Shown here: positions 24,430-35,415 of the stretch, one piece after another
How the letters are laid out: every line of letters begins with the position of its first letter
Position numbering within the stretch: the stretch's first letter is position 1
Source of the DNA: Aquatica leii
Taxonomy: Eukaryota; Arthropoda; Insecta; Coleoptera; Lampyridae
Direction of reading: 5' to 3'
DNA: 64,000 bases
Assembly: GCA_035610365.1 (NCBI GenBank)
Contig: CM069433.1
Span: forward strand, 134,186,545-134,250,544
Notes under the pieces: generated by a model
What the model was told of the DNA's origin: nothing
What the model saw: the letters and a program-made list of their open reading frames with translations, nothing else
Database searches by the model: none
Made by a program: the position numbers and the translations under genes

Positions 24430-26945
24430 TAAAACTATGATTATGTATGTATACTAAGATTTGTTAATGGAATCAGTTTTTACATGTTTTTAAGAGTAAC
24501 ATTCTTTTCATTAAGTTCCAAATAAACCAATTTTAAATGGTGATTTTTTTGCACCTAAAAAACAATATCTTAAACTAATATATAGGAAAATCCACACATG
24601 TATTGTAACACAAACACAATATTTCTCAGTTTGTTGTGGTTTTCTTACGGTCACTGAATTTAACAAGACTAAAATATTGTAGTACCTAAATATTTCCAAA
24701 AAATTCATTCATTGTGTATTATAGAAATTATTTTAAAATTACTTATTTTATTACTTTAAATTTGTAAAGACTGTTTCAGCAGTTTTTGTCGCGTGTTTTG
24801 AGTATCGCATAAAGACAAATTATGGCACATAAGTAACATAATTGACAACTATTGTAGTTTGTAAGTTTAGAGCTTTCAAAAAATGTGGAAATCTCTTATT
24901 TTGTTTTTATGTTAAATGCTAAACATTTTAAACCCTAAATAGTTATATGATTTTATTATTCTTTCTTATTTTACGTATGATTTTTCTCAAAAAAGCTTTC
25001 TTTTAATTAAATTGAACGGTTAAAAACTTGTTTACAACTGGTATTTTGAACGACAATACAACAACATCAAATACGCTTACCTGTCATCTATCATTTATGT
25101 CAGATTTCTTGTTACGGAGGTAAACCAAAAAAAAATAATAAGAACGAATAATATCAACGTGTATTAGAAAAAAAATGGTTTTTTAATAATTTATATCAAG
25201 GATGAATGAAAAACCTTGTGTATCACACGTCCTGAGATTTTTTGTGGTTTTACTTAGGCTTACAAATTTGTTCACAGTTAGTAAAATAGCACATTTATTA
25301 AATGAAAGTCTTTTACCTGCCTAGTAAATATTCGTATTGTTAATCGTTGTTTGTAACAAAAATATGTTGATATTAACCTTGAAATTAATTTTTTGGTTGA
25401 AGATTAATTAGTCTTTGTAACTGTAAAACTTTGATAAAATAATGAATGATATGAAATGTTTATAACAAATTTAAGTATAAGCAGAATTCCATAAATATAT
25501 ATTTTAATTTCAGTTAATTTAATTGTACAATTAGTTAACAAAAGCAATTTTATTTCTTAGGTTATTTTAATTTTGGCATATCAGGTAAATTAACAGTTTA
25601 TTATTATGATTTTGTTACTCAATTTACTGATTTTGGTTTTGCAGTCTTTTGAGAAACAAGTATACTACTTTTTTATATTTTGTTAAGTTACGGTAGCTAA
25701 CAGTAAAACAAATTTTTTATTGATCGATGTTGTATGTATGTTTGGATTCCGCTGATAGAAGCAGGATTTTAAATGACAGTAAAATTAAGTTTTAATTTTC
25801 TTCCTGTAGGTATAAGTAGGTATTTAAAAAGAAATTTTTTTCGCATGTACTCAACATAATTATAGATTTAACTAGTAAAACCAATTTCTTAAAACAAACA
25901 TTTGTATGGTTTAAAACTTTGGAAAACCTATTCGTGAAGTAACAACTAAAAATTAAAATTTATTCAAGCAATTTATTAAATGTATTTTTGTACTCTTTTC
26001 TAATGTAGACTCTAAGAAACAACATTTTAAATTAATTAAAACAAGATTAAAAGTTATGTTTATTTTTACGATGATGTACAAGTTATGTATTAAATTGCAA
26101 ACATATTTTTAAAAATTACAAAAAACTATTGTGGTAGTGAAAATAGTTTGTGTTGTCAGAGTATAATGAAATAATACTGTTGTAGAATACAAAATTGTGT
26201 TATTACAACACCCAATTCGTAACAAGGATGTCTTTCGGGATTTGCTGTGTTATTATTCTAATCATAGTTGCCAATGTTTGGCCTACTTTTATAATATATT
26301 TCACCACAGCGTAGGGTAATTGTACAGAAAAACTGAACCCAAAATTCTCTGTTTTACAAACTTTTGTTATACATCTGTTTTATTTGCGCATTTGCTTTAG
26401 TTATTTAATTTATATACTATTTTGTTTAAATTTTCTATTCTAATAAAATAACAACTAAAAAGATTTTTGTATTGCTTTTTTTATTTAATTAGTTGAGCTG
26501 CACAAAACACAATTTTTTAGTTGCAAAAGTGATAGTAAATAATATGTTGTAACAGATTACAAATTTTAAATTAACAAAAATATAAGACTGCGTTTTGAAG
26601 TTAAAAATTTAATTTTTTTTAACAATTGCTTATTTGTGAAAATAGTAAACATACAAAGATTTTATGTTTTTTGTTTATAATTATATAAGAATCTTAAAAA
26701 CATTTAGTATACTCCAGATATTTAGTAAGATTTATTTTGCAACTGGCACCTAACTTGCGGTCTTGAAAATGTTAAAAAGGTTAAAAAACGACTGATTTAA
26801 ATTTTGACTTTTTGTGGAAGTGATTTTAATGTTAAAGTGTTGAAAGATCAAAATTAGCGAATAGTTATTATCGATAAGAATTGGAATCCGACCCTTGACG
26901 TTGCCAGGTAGAATTAAAAGTTCTTAAAAGAAATTTCTCGTAACT
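24430..26945. other. A+T-rich stretch, no gene recognised
   Basis: A 65-codon minus-strand frame at 24511-24708 has no recognisable domain. Nothing else stands out. Confidence 0.5.
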
Positions 26946-26949
26946 TAAA

Positions 26950-28560
26950 TGATGGCGGCTAGTTCAATAAAATTCGACAAGCGGGTCGCAAGTCTCGGTG
27001 TGCTAATCCTACAATAAATTAAAAAGGCACCAAAACAAATAAATAACACCCAATACAGACCTTGTTTAAATCTTTCAATCAATGGAAGAAACAATTTGCA
27101 ACACACAGATTCTAACAAAAATATATTTATTTTTAACAAGAGAGAGTAAGAGTTAAAAAAGAGACAGAGGTGAAAATAGCTATAATATCAATGTGTGCCC
27201 TTTTGATGAGGTAAAACTTCATACAACCAATTAGATTCAATTGCTAAAAAGCACCCACGCGGTATCGAACCAAGATTATAGACTCAAGATTTTAGAATAT
27301 ATTTACATTGAATCCTTACCCAAAGTTGATCTTATTAATGATGAAATTAATTTCGTTCGCCTGAAATTTAACTATTCTTGATCAAATTTGGGATTACCTG
27401 CTCCATCTAGTATTTATTTTGTTAACATTGAATTTTACAATTTTCTATAACGCCCACCATGTTTGTTAATAGTTATAAGTATTTAAAAATTTTCCATTGC
27501 TTTCAACATGTCCGCATCGGACACGTGTTATAAAAATTTTATCAAAAAAATTTTTCAATTTGTAACTTAATTTCATATTAATTTATTAGAATTTCATAGT
27601 ATGGTTGAATATTAATTGGTAAGTTTATTTATAATTTATAATTCTTATCTGTTTCATACGATTGTTAAAAAATAATTTTCTTTTTTTTCTTTCATGCAGT
27701 CGCGAAACGAGTTGACAATCGACAATTATAATAATGAATTGCAAAAAAGGAAGGTAAAAGTATCAGCACAAAAGTTACCTAACCGACAATTCTTTGTAAC
27801 AAGTACGGTTTTGTTATGTGCTTAATTGTGGCTTTGACTGCGTTCAAATGAAGAATAATATACATTAAATTAAAGATGATTCAAAGTTTGCGATTGAATG
27901 GTAAATTGATTCAGTATGATCTACGTTGTGATTACATATAATACATGTTTTGTTTAACAGGTTAAGCGGCATGGCGAACATGGGTGTCTACTGCTAAAAC
28001 TTCTGAGCAAGCCGTGGCGGACACCCGTGTACACCAGAAATATCCAAGTTTATAATTATGCCCAAGCCAGACGGTCACAATTACGTTGTATTTGTTGTAA
28101 GATTGTGTCCGCTGGGCCCTGGCGCATCGATCGCTGCAACCAGGTTCTTAGTATCAATTATACTTTCAAAATAAGACGCAATTTTGCTTCATAGTGTTTA
28201 TTTGTTGGCACAAATATTAGATAGAAGAGTATATTAATGATTGATTGATTTTTGAATTGCCAAAAAACCAAAAAAGCGTATTAGTAGATACTATACTACT
28301 TCTTGGATAGTAAATTGCAAAAAATACTATTGGCCTCAGAGAAAAAATAATAAATATGCCATAGCGCTTAACCTGTTAAGGCTGACGGTTAACCGATAAA
28401 ATTGAATACAATTGTAAAAGCAGAATTATACGATACTATTAAGTAGTACGCACAAAGCTGACATAATTAATTAGAGGATGAAATATAATCACGAAAACAA
28501 TATACGTTATGCTAAGTAAGGTGCATAAAGCTGATTGACTAATTATAGAAGTAACAAAAC
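26950..28560 (+). repeat. LTR/leader-like repeat, copy A (Ty3/gypsy-associated)
   Basis: Blocks here match copy B (48975-49735) and copy C (51236-51560, inverted). Shared examples are CCTTGTTTAAATCT/TTTTGTTTAAATCT near 27061/49081, ACCGACAATTCTT near 27780/49319 and TGATCTACGTTGTG near 27918/49493. Copy A contains an extra unmatched block at about 27161-27700 and a TTAA-flanked insertion at 27958-28375. It ends in A+T-rich units of the AATTGAATACAATTG / GCATAAAGCTGA type that form about 70-bp tandem repeats in B and C. It directly precedes a gag-RT relic in the same orientation, so I read it as an LTR and/or 5' leader; the exact LTR ends cannot be set. Confidence 0.6.
27954..28379. mobile_element. 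TTAA-flanked miniature element (piggyBac-like MITE) inside copy A
   Basis: CAGGTTAAGCG (27958-27968) and its reverse complement CGCTTAACCTG (28365-28375) form the ends, with TTAA on both outer sides (27954-27957 and 28376-28379). The related copy B has a single TTAA at the equivalent place (49532-49535) and no insertion, so copy B shows the empty site. The body is 418 bp and encodes nothing recognisable; it contains a G+C-richer block (27970-28050). The TTAA target points to a piggyBac-type enzyme, although the CAGG end differs from the CCC end of the 17.7-kb element. Confidence 0.75.
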
Positions 28561-28599
28561 AAAAAACAATTTATACAAACAAAGAACAGAAAACTTCGG

Positions 28600-29775
28600 A
28601 AATAACCGGTAAAGACTCAAATGCAGATAAAGTAAGTGATCACTCCACCGATAAATGCAGAAAAATTGATTTTAAGTTGACCTATAAAAATAAAATATCT
28701 GCTCCAGTTAAAACGGAATCATCTTCCCAAAATGGAAGTACTGCGCTTTCTTTAACAATTTCGTGTTTTGGTTGTGGAACACACAAATGTTTAAAGTGCA
28801 ACTCATCTATTTCGGCGTCAATAAATTTTAGTGAGTAATATAAACGCAATATCTTCTCGTCCTAAACTGACGGTGTTTATTGACATTCTTAATTCTCATG
28901 GTTTTGGAATTTTAGACACAGGAGCCAAAGGAGTGTTGCCAATCAGTCATTATTAAAAGAAAACATTCACATTTTTGTGCGCCATCGAGTTATGGAAATA
29001 CCACCGAACAAAACGTTATGGTAACAACAATAAATGTGCGTATAAAGAATTGCGTCACACCTACAAAAAATATTATTTAATCCGGCGCGCAAGTTCACTC
29101 GACTATTTGGAATTGAATTTACGCAAAATGCAGAAACGGTTAAATTTTGATCAAGAATAAATGAAATTTTTCAACTGATCTAACAAAAAATGTTGTGTTT
29201 GATTTTAAAACCTCTGTGGAAAATATCATATTATTTTGGTTCGTACGTCTAATTCGCTCCGTGCCGATGAAACTATGTTAAATTGACAAAAAATAATTTA
29301 ACTGATCGCTTTATTAAATTTGATCGACCACGTGTTTATACAAGGAGGAGGTACGACAGAATTTGGTGAGCATCGAATTGACACTGGAGCTCATCTTCGC
29401 ATATCTACGTCACCTTATCGAATCATCGTTAACAATAAGGAAATATTTCGTATATGGTAGAAGTTCTGAAAATATTGGAGTATAACGTGATAGAAGATCG
29501 AATCGCCTTGGGCTTTTCTTCTAGTGCTAGTACTTAAGAAATACGGAGAAGTAAGAGTGTGTGTTGATTACTGGAATTTTTCGTTATTGTGTAATGACAT
29601 TTGGTTTACAAAACGCACGTGGTCTTGCTGACCTACTAATATTAGCATATTTAGATGATATTATTGTTTTGTCCGCGAATTTTGAATACCACCTAATTAG
29701 ATAGTCAAAATGTTTGATAGATTTAAAAAATGTGACTTAAAATTGCTTTGCTTTAATAACCGGATTTTTAACCGA
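28600..29775 (+). pseudogene. Ty3/gypsy relic 1: gag zinc end, protease, reverse transcriptase
   Basis: In order on the plus strand: CFGCGTHKCLKCNS (about 28770-28811, a cysteine-rich gag zinc knuckle); VFIDILNSHGFGILDTGAKG (about 28873-28935, the retropepsin DTGA active site); a protease-RT linker (28970-29160); KYGEVRVCVDYWNF (about 29530-29580, RT); and, after a deletion, FGLQNARGLADLL with AYLDDIIVLS (YLDD catalytic box at 29648-29659) and DRFKKCDLKL (about 29715). The pattern is that of Ty3/gypsy pol, but the RT lacks its central blocks, and stops and frameshifts are frequent. RNase H and integrase are not seen. It follows repeat copy A, its likely 5' LTR/leader. Confidence 0.8.
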
Positions 29776-30049
29776 TTTAACAAAAAAAATGCGGTTTGGT
29801 TTTGGTAGTTTTGATTTTTCCAAAATTTTTCAACAAAACCATAGGTTCTCAGAACGCATCAGCCTATCCTGTAGGTATTGTACAAGGAGTGTAACGCGAA
29901 CTTGGCTGAAGTCTTCGATTAGCATCGAACTTAACCCAAAATAAAGTGAAGGCAGCGACAGTTGTGATATCGGAGAATTGCGTAGTAAAGCAGTTAATAC
30001 AAATCAGTTTATCTTCAATGTGCAGATTATAACCTATTAAAAAAATGTC

Positions 30050-30605
30050 AGAACAAGAATACTTACAGGTGCTGGTTCACACATATACACAACTAAAGAA
30101 ATAAAAGTAGAACACATAGGACAACAAGAAGTAAATTTATTTTTGAATCGATGTCTATAAAATATGAGCTTAACAATATTTATAAATGCAATATCAGCGT
30201 AAAAGTAAATAAAAAAGTAATTCTATATATAATAAACCCTTATTAGTTTCCCCATTGTAACAATACTCATGACATATTGAATGTTGAAAACGGTTAGAAA
30301 CTGGACAATACCCAACAGTTTAAGAAACGCGTTTCCAAAAGAACAGCGAGATTTAATAGATACGGTAATCAATGCTACAAACGGCGGAAGATAATTAAAT
30401 TTAACCGCAAAATGTACAGGTGCATCAGACCTCAGCGACTCTTTCCATAAGCATCGGTTGATTTCACTTTCGAATTTTAATATAAACGGACTGGATGATT
30501 GATTCAGAAAGATCCGGAGAGCATTATGTTGTATGGGTTTATCTACCTCTAAATGCTTTACTACCGCAAAGATATATTAGTTTAGATATTTTGCTTCTTT
30601 AATTA
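30050..30605 (+). pseudogene. unidentified coding relic
   Basis: Several open segments on the plus strand look protein-like rather than random: TGAGSHIYTTKEIKVEHIGQ (30070-30130), WTIPNSLRNAFPKEQRDLID with TVINATNGGR (30303-30393), then, after one stop, LNLTAKCTGASDLSDSFHKH and LSNFNINGLDD. After a frameshift comes SGEHYVVWVYLPLNALLPQR, ending at a stop near 30600. I do not recognise the family. It sits between Ty3/gypsy relic 1 and the left LTR of relic 2, so it may be a transposon accessory gene, a captured host gene or an old viral fragment. Too broken to be functional. Confidence 0.35.
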
Positions 30606-31216
30606 TAAATAATGCCTTTAAAATTAATTTGAAGTCAAAAGTATGTATTTTAATAAAAGAACAGTATGTTTTAAAATAAAATAAAAACAGTTAAATACTA
30701 TGCAATTGACCTTAAAAACCGTTTCCCATCATTTTCTTTTGACCTTTATTTTGTTTACGTTGTCATCCTTTTCGGTTTCTGTGAGTGTATATGCTTGTTT
30801 CGAATTTTCTTTACCGTCCTACTTCTGAGTTATTACAGAAATTGGTTGTAGTTTTATTCTCTTTTTTTTCTAGCAAAATCATGATAATTTTTACATTCAG
30901 TGTATTCGTCTGTTTGACAGGCTTTATTAACAAATACATTTTTTTTTAATTTTTAATTCTAAATAAATTCTAGTTTAGAAGTTTACTTTTGGAAAATATC
31001 GCAAGGGTTTTGTCCAATTTATTGATGTTAACAATACTTTTATTTATAGCACTGATACATCCGTAACTTTATGAAACAAGACTTCGCCATTTAAAATCTT
31101 TTGTGAGGCAACGTTCTTCTAAGAAATATTTAATAACTGCTCCACTGTTTTTAAATTTTAGTTTTAAAGGTTTTTTGTCAGAAATTTTTTTTTTACAAGC
31201 GGTTTCTACTACTACT

Positions 31217-31339
31217 ACTATTTTACCAACTAGCAAAACGGGAATTTATACAACAACTAGGGAAGTTAAAGGTGTCTTTGTCTGCTTGTAATCGTTGTAA
31301 TGTAACGTCCATGTTTTGTAAAATATATATTAGTTCGAC
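31217..31339 (+). repeat. left LTR remnant of Ty3/gypsy element 2
   Basis: Matches 35290-35415 at most positions. Shared blocks include AAAGGTGTCTTTGTCTG, TAACGTCCATGTTTT and TTAGTTCGAC. The two copies flank gag and pol in the same orientation, as LTRs do. The upstream limit of this LTR is unclear: the copy at the other end seems to start at about 35254, but similarity before 31217 is weak. Confidence 0.75.
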
Positions 31340-31469
31340 GAAAAATAGAAATAAATTTATGTTGAAAAATCAAGGCTGAAATCAACATTTGTGCAACCAC
31401 GAAGCATTTCTACAATGAATCCGCATTTGGAGGGAAATTTTTAGGTGCTAATTTTTTGGGATTCATAAA

Positions 31470-32260
31470 AACATGGCAATTATTTTAGAAACTATGTCAG
31501 AATACAAAGCTTCGGACGATTTTACCATGTACAAAGAAAGATTGGAACAGTTTTTTTTATAGCTAATTCAGTGGCAAACAATAAAAAGGTAGCCATGTTA
31601 AGTGTATATGCAGTACTACGAGACTTATATCACCCAGAGTTACTAGCAGCTTACGATGATTTATGTAAAATTTTATTGGATCAGTTTTTAAAAAAAAATG
31701 TCTACATTTAATGAAAGGATAATTTTTCCTAATCTCCAGAAAAAATTGGGAGAGAATATTAACAATTGGTATGCTAGAGTTAAGAAACTTTAGGTAAATT
31801 GTAAATTTGGTGCCATATTGAACAACGATTTAATAGACAAATTTGTAACGGGAATATGTCAAGGAAAAAGCCTCAATAGAATGTGTTAAAAAGACAACAC
31901 AGGAAAAACCTTAGACGTCGTTGAAGACACCGAGTGGTAATGGTACAGCGTCTGTTCTCAGCCATTTAAGTAAGAATCACGGAAATTTAAATAAGAAAGT
32001 TTGAAAAATTAGAAAGACAAATGGGAGTGAAAGCTAAAATGAGACAAAAGGTTGTGGTAGGTATCAATGCAAAATTGAATGATGCGTGTTATGCATGTGG
32101 AAAGGATAGCCCTGATTTCAGTAGTTTATTATTAACGTCTGTAAATTTAAGACTAACAATTTTTTACAATGTTCTTCGAGTAATGTTGATTTATCAACTA
32201 TTAATGATTTTGTTTTAGACTCTACTAATCAGAGTTTTTCAGAGACAAAATTATATACGT
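31470..32260 (+). pseudogene. Ty3/gypsy element 2 gag relic
   Basis: Shows the arthropod gypsy gag pattern: MSEYKASDDFTMYKERLEQF (from about 31494), then NNWYARVKKL and CKFGAILNNDLIDKFVTGIC (about 31765-31860; the 'W..rl..La..C.Fg..L...L.d.FV.G' block). A remnant of a zinc region (YACGK, about 32090) follows. Frameshifts and stops interrupt it several times. It lies between the left LTR remnant and the protease/RT region of the same element. Confidence 0.75.
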
Positions 32261-32558
32261 TGTGAAAATGTACATGTTTGCAAAGCTTTAGCAATTTTGA
32301 ATTGAAGCTTATAGACATTTTACTAAAAAGTGATGATGGAATTGACTTCTAGCTCTTGAGCGAAATTAAAGTAAATGTTTTAATAAACTACTTGTCAAAA
32401 CTATCAAATCCGCTGGTTATTGAAAAAAATGATTTGCGAATTGTGCAATTTTTAAAAACAATGTCATTGAACACAAAAGTAAATTCGATTGTCCAATGAA
32501 CGAATATAAAGATTTGTTTAAAAAAGAAGAGGGTTGTTATAAATATAAAAAAAAAATT

Positions 32559-33327
32559 GTGTGTCAGCTCCGACGCACGACTGGAGTTTACTCCTTAAGT
32601 TCGATAGTCTAACCAGACGCAAAAAGGGTTTATTTAACTTAAAAAAGATTGATACTGTATGAACGTAAAAAATAACTTTTCGAAAGAAAATTTTATGAAA
32701 ACATTATTATAATGAAAAAATATTGTCGATTTTTCTGATAATATTATCGAATTATTGACTAGAATTGTTAATATTTAAAAATTATTTATAAAATAAATCA
32801 TAATAACCTGGTAGAATTTATAGACATCGAATTTTTGGTTAGGTTAGAAATTTTCTATTTTATGTGGATGCGCTCGATAATTCATATTGGGTTAATTATT
32901 ATCTAATTTTATGTGTTGTTCTCAAATATATATTTATATGAACTACATCGATAATTATTAAAATATTTAATAAATACAAATTGCACATGCTCATACATAT
33001 AATACATGAATTATAACGCAGCCACGTGTTTGTTAGATGTTCCCGCAATATCATCTACACCTCTTTCTGCCATAGTTATTTGAAAATACTTTCAGTTCAC
33101 TTTAGCGGAACACAATGATAAAGATTAAAACTTCACAATAACAATATTAATTATTGATATTTATAATAAAAACAGCAGTATAAGTAAAATTAGAAAGTTG
33201 CGCGACATAGGATGCGCACCAAAAACGTAACGAGGTCATTCATCGATAGATTTTACGCCTCAGATTTTTCTCATACCGAGTCCCTTATATATGCAAATCG
33301 ATTCTTAAGGAGTAAACTCCAAAAATT
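32559..33327. mobile_element. non-autonomous element nested in gypsy element 2 pol (no. 1)
   Basis: TGGAGTTTACTCCTTAAG (32582-32599) recurs as its exact reverse complement at 33304-33321. The gypsy reading frame stops at 32558 and resumes after 33327. AAAAATT occurs at both breakpoints (32552-32558 and 33321-33327), and taking the insertion plus one copy away leaves the two gypsy segments in the same frame. The repeat is flush with the right end but starts about 23 bases inside the left breakpoint, so the ends are not symmetrical. No coding capacity is seen in the 762 bp. Superfamily not assigned. Confidence 0.65.
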
Positions 33328-34426
33328 AAACTTAAATTGAAAGAAGGTGCAACACTTAAATTTTGTAAACCAAGGAATTTACCTTTAACTTATAGAGATT
33401 TAGTTGACAGTGAACTTTCAAGACTTGTTTATAAAGGGGTAATTTTTGAAATTTCGATTGTGGTACTTAATTAGTCCCTATTTTTAAAAGCAATGGAACT
33501 TTGCGCCTATATGCAGATTATAAAACTACGATAAATTAATTTTTAGAATATTTTACGTATCTTTTACCAACAATAGAACAGTTATTCTCAATTCTACAGG
33601 GGGGAGAGACATTTAGTAACTTCAACCTATGGCATGCTTACAACCAGCTCGAATTAGAGGAACAGTCTTAATACTTGTTAGTCTGGAGTACGCACAAAGG
33701 TATTTTTAGAGCTGAACTGATATGGTTCATTTGCAAAACTAAAAAACAGTTTTTCAAAGGCTGTGTCGTGCAGGATTTAGATTATGGGAAGCAAAATGTT
33801 GTTTTTTTTTCAGAAAGAAATCGGTTATCTTGATCACATTATTGATAAAAATAGTCTTCGAAAGGATCCGGAGAAAGTTAAAGCATTTGTCACAGCTCTT
33901 AAGCCAGAAAAGGTAACGCAGTTAAAATCTTTTATAGGCTTGTTAACATATTATGTTGAATTCATACAAAATATTTCAAAATTGCCCATTTTATAAGCTT
34001 TCAAATAAATACGTTCCCTTTGTTTGGAATTCAACTTTTGCTACAGCTTTTGATAGGGCAAAGCGAGTAATATCTTTCCATTTGGTTTTAGTATATTTTA
34101 ATCCAAATTTAGAAATTAAGCTAACATGTGACTCCAGTTGTTATGGAATAGAAAGAGTATTTTTTAAATGTAGCATGATCGACAAGACAGCTTTAGCTTT
34201 CTATTTTTTTTTGTAAAAAAAAGTCAGATTATTTGATAAGACACAAGTTCATTTTAGCTATAAACCATAAAATTTTTAATTATATTTTTGGCAAAAAAGG
34301 GAATTCCGACGGTGGCCGCTAGTCCTGTCCAGAGATGGGCATTATTTTTAAATACTTTAAAATAATTCATATTAAAATAAACGAAAATGTTAGTGCAGAA
34401 TTAATGTATGGTAGGAAAATAGTAAC

Positions 34427-34868
34427 TATAGTCTGTACCATACTTCAAATTCAGCATTGCTCTTACGGGCTGCTATATTGCCAAACCTACGCCTCAACCG
34501 GATTCTATTTAAACACAAAGCTTTCACTTTTATTACATATAATCATCTTAGCGGTGTTTACCATCCTCTTGCCAGCGGTACTTCAACTGCAGGTTAAAAA
34601 CGGATATTTTTTTTCAATTTAGTTATGTACACTATACTTATTATTATTATTAATTATAATAATTAAAATCATAATTACCAAAATTCTCAAATAAGTTAGT
34701 TATTTTATTATATCACGTTTGAGAACCTCTGAAATTCAGTACTTAAAAGTTCCTTTCAGAATACCACTTTAGGTAAAAGAAAAGTGACAACGCTGTGCAA
34801 AATTTCCCCATAAAAAATACATTTCCCTATGCTGGCCGTGCTTAATTTTAAGTATGGTACAGACTATA
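34427..34868. mobile_element. TA-flanked MITE nested in gypsy element 2 integrase (no. 2)
   Basis: CTATAGTCTGTACCATACTT (34426-34445) and its exact reverse complement (34850-34869) are the ends. Taking TA as the target duplication (34427-34428 and 34867-34868), the frames of the integrase on each side come into register once the insertion and one TA are discounted, which confirms the junction. At about 440 bp without coding capacity and with TA target sites, it behaves as a Tc1/mariner-type MITE. Confidence 0.85.
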
Positions 34869-35253
34869 GGTTAGACAGGATTAAACCCCTAAATCTAAAG
34901 CCGGTAATAAGAGAACCTTTAAAAACTTCTAATAAAAAAGGTAGGGTTGTCAAATTTGTTATTGGGAAGGAGGTTTATATACGAGCTTATAGAGACACAA
35001 AATCTTGGAATAAAGCATATATTTATAAAGTTTTAGGACCTCGAATTTACTTATGTATATTAGCAAAAATAAACAGATTTGGAAAACGCATGCAAATCAG
35101 ATTATTAAAACGCGATTCTCCGCGATTAGTACTATAAATTTACATGATTGGTCTGAAAGAAAAGAAATATAAAAGCTTCTGTTAAACTTAGCTTATTTGG
35201 TTATTTTGATATAGTTACTTTGTATTATTAGCGAAAAAACTTATCAGGGAGGA

Positions 35254-35415
35254 TTGTAGTGTATAAAGAACTTTAGGAATGCAGAGGAAACTATTTTACC
35301 GACTAGAAAAACGAGAATGTATGTAACAACGATGGAAGTAAAAGGTGTCTTTGTCTGGTTGTTATCGTTGTAAGTTAACGTCCATGTTTTCTAAAATATA
35401 TTATATTAGTTCGAC
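35254..35415 (+). repeat. right LTR of Ty3/gypsy element 2 (partial)
   Basis: Preceded by a polypurine-like tract (AGGGAGGATTG, 35244-35254). The likely LTR start TGTAGTGTA begins around 35254. The part from 35290 to 35415 matches the left LTR (31217-31339). The 3' end is unclear because similarity stops after TTAGTTCGAC. Confidence 0.65.

Larger units (their letters stand above)
32261..35137 (+). pseudogene. Ty3/gypsy element 2 pol relic, split by two insertions
   Basis: The pre-RT region (EIKVNVLINYLSKLSNPLVI, about 32366-32420; then a KYKKKI stretch near 32541-32558) is interrupted by an insertion at 32559-33320. Pol resumes with LKLKEGATLKFCKPRNLPLT and DSELSRLVYKGVIFEIS (33330-33455), eroded RT blocks (GTLRLYADYKTT; GGETFSNFNLWHAYNQLELE at about 33600-33660), the connection region (FQKEIGYLDHIIDKNSLRKD, with SFIGLLTYYVEFI at 33930-33970), RNase H (IKLTCDSSCYGIE about 34115-34150, and IFGKKGIPTVAASPVQRWA about 34285-34340), and the end of integrase (AELMYGRKI, about 34400; a second insertion at 34427-34868; LDRIKPLNL; then EVYIRAYRDTKSWNKAYIYK and VLGPRIYLCILA to 35137). 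Catalytic DDE residues of the integrase core are missing, with deletions, stops and frameshifts throughout. Confidence 0.85.
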
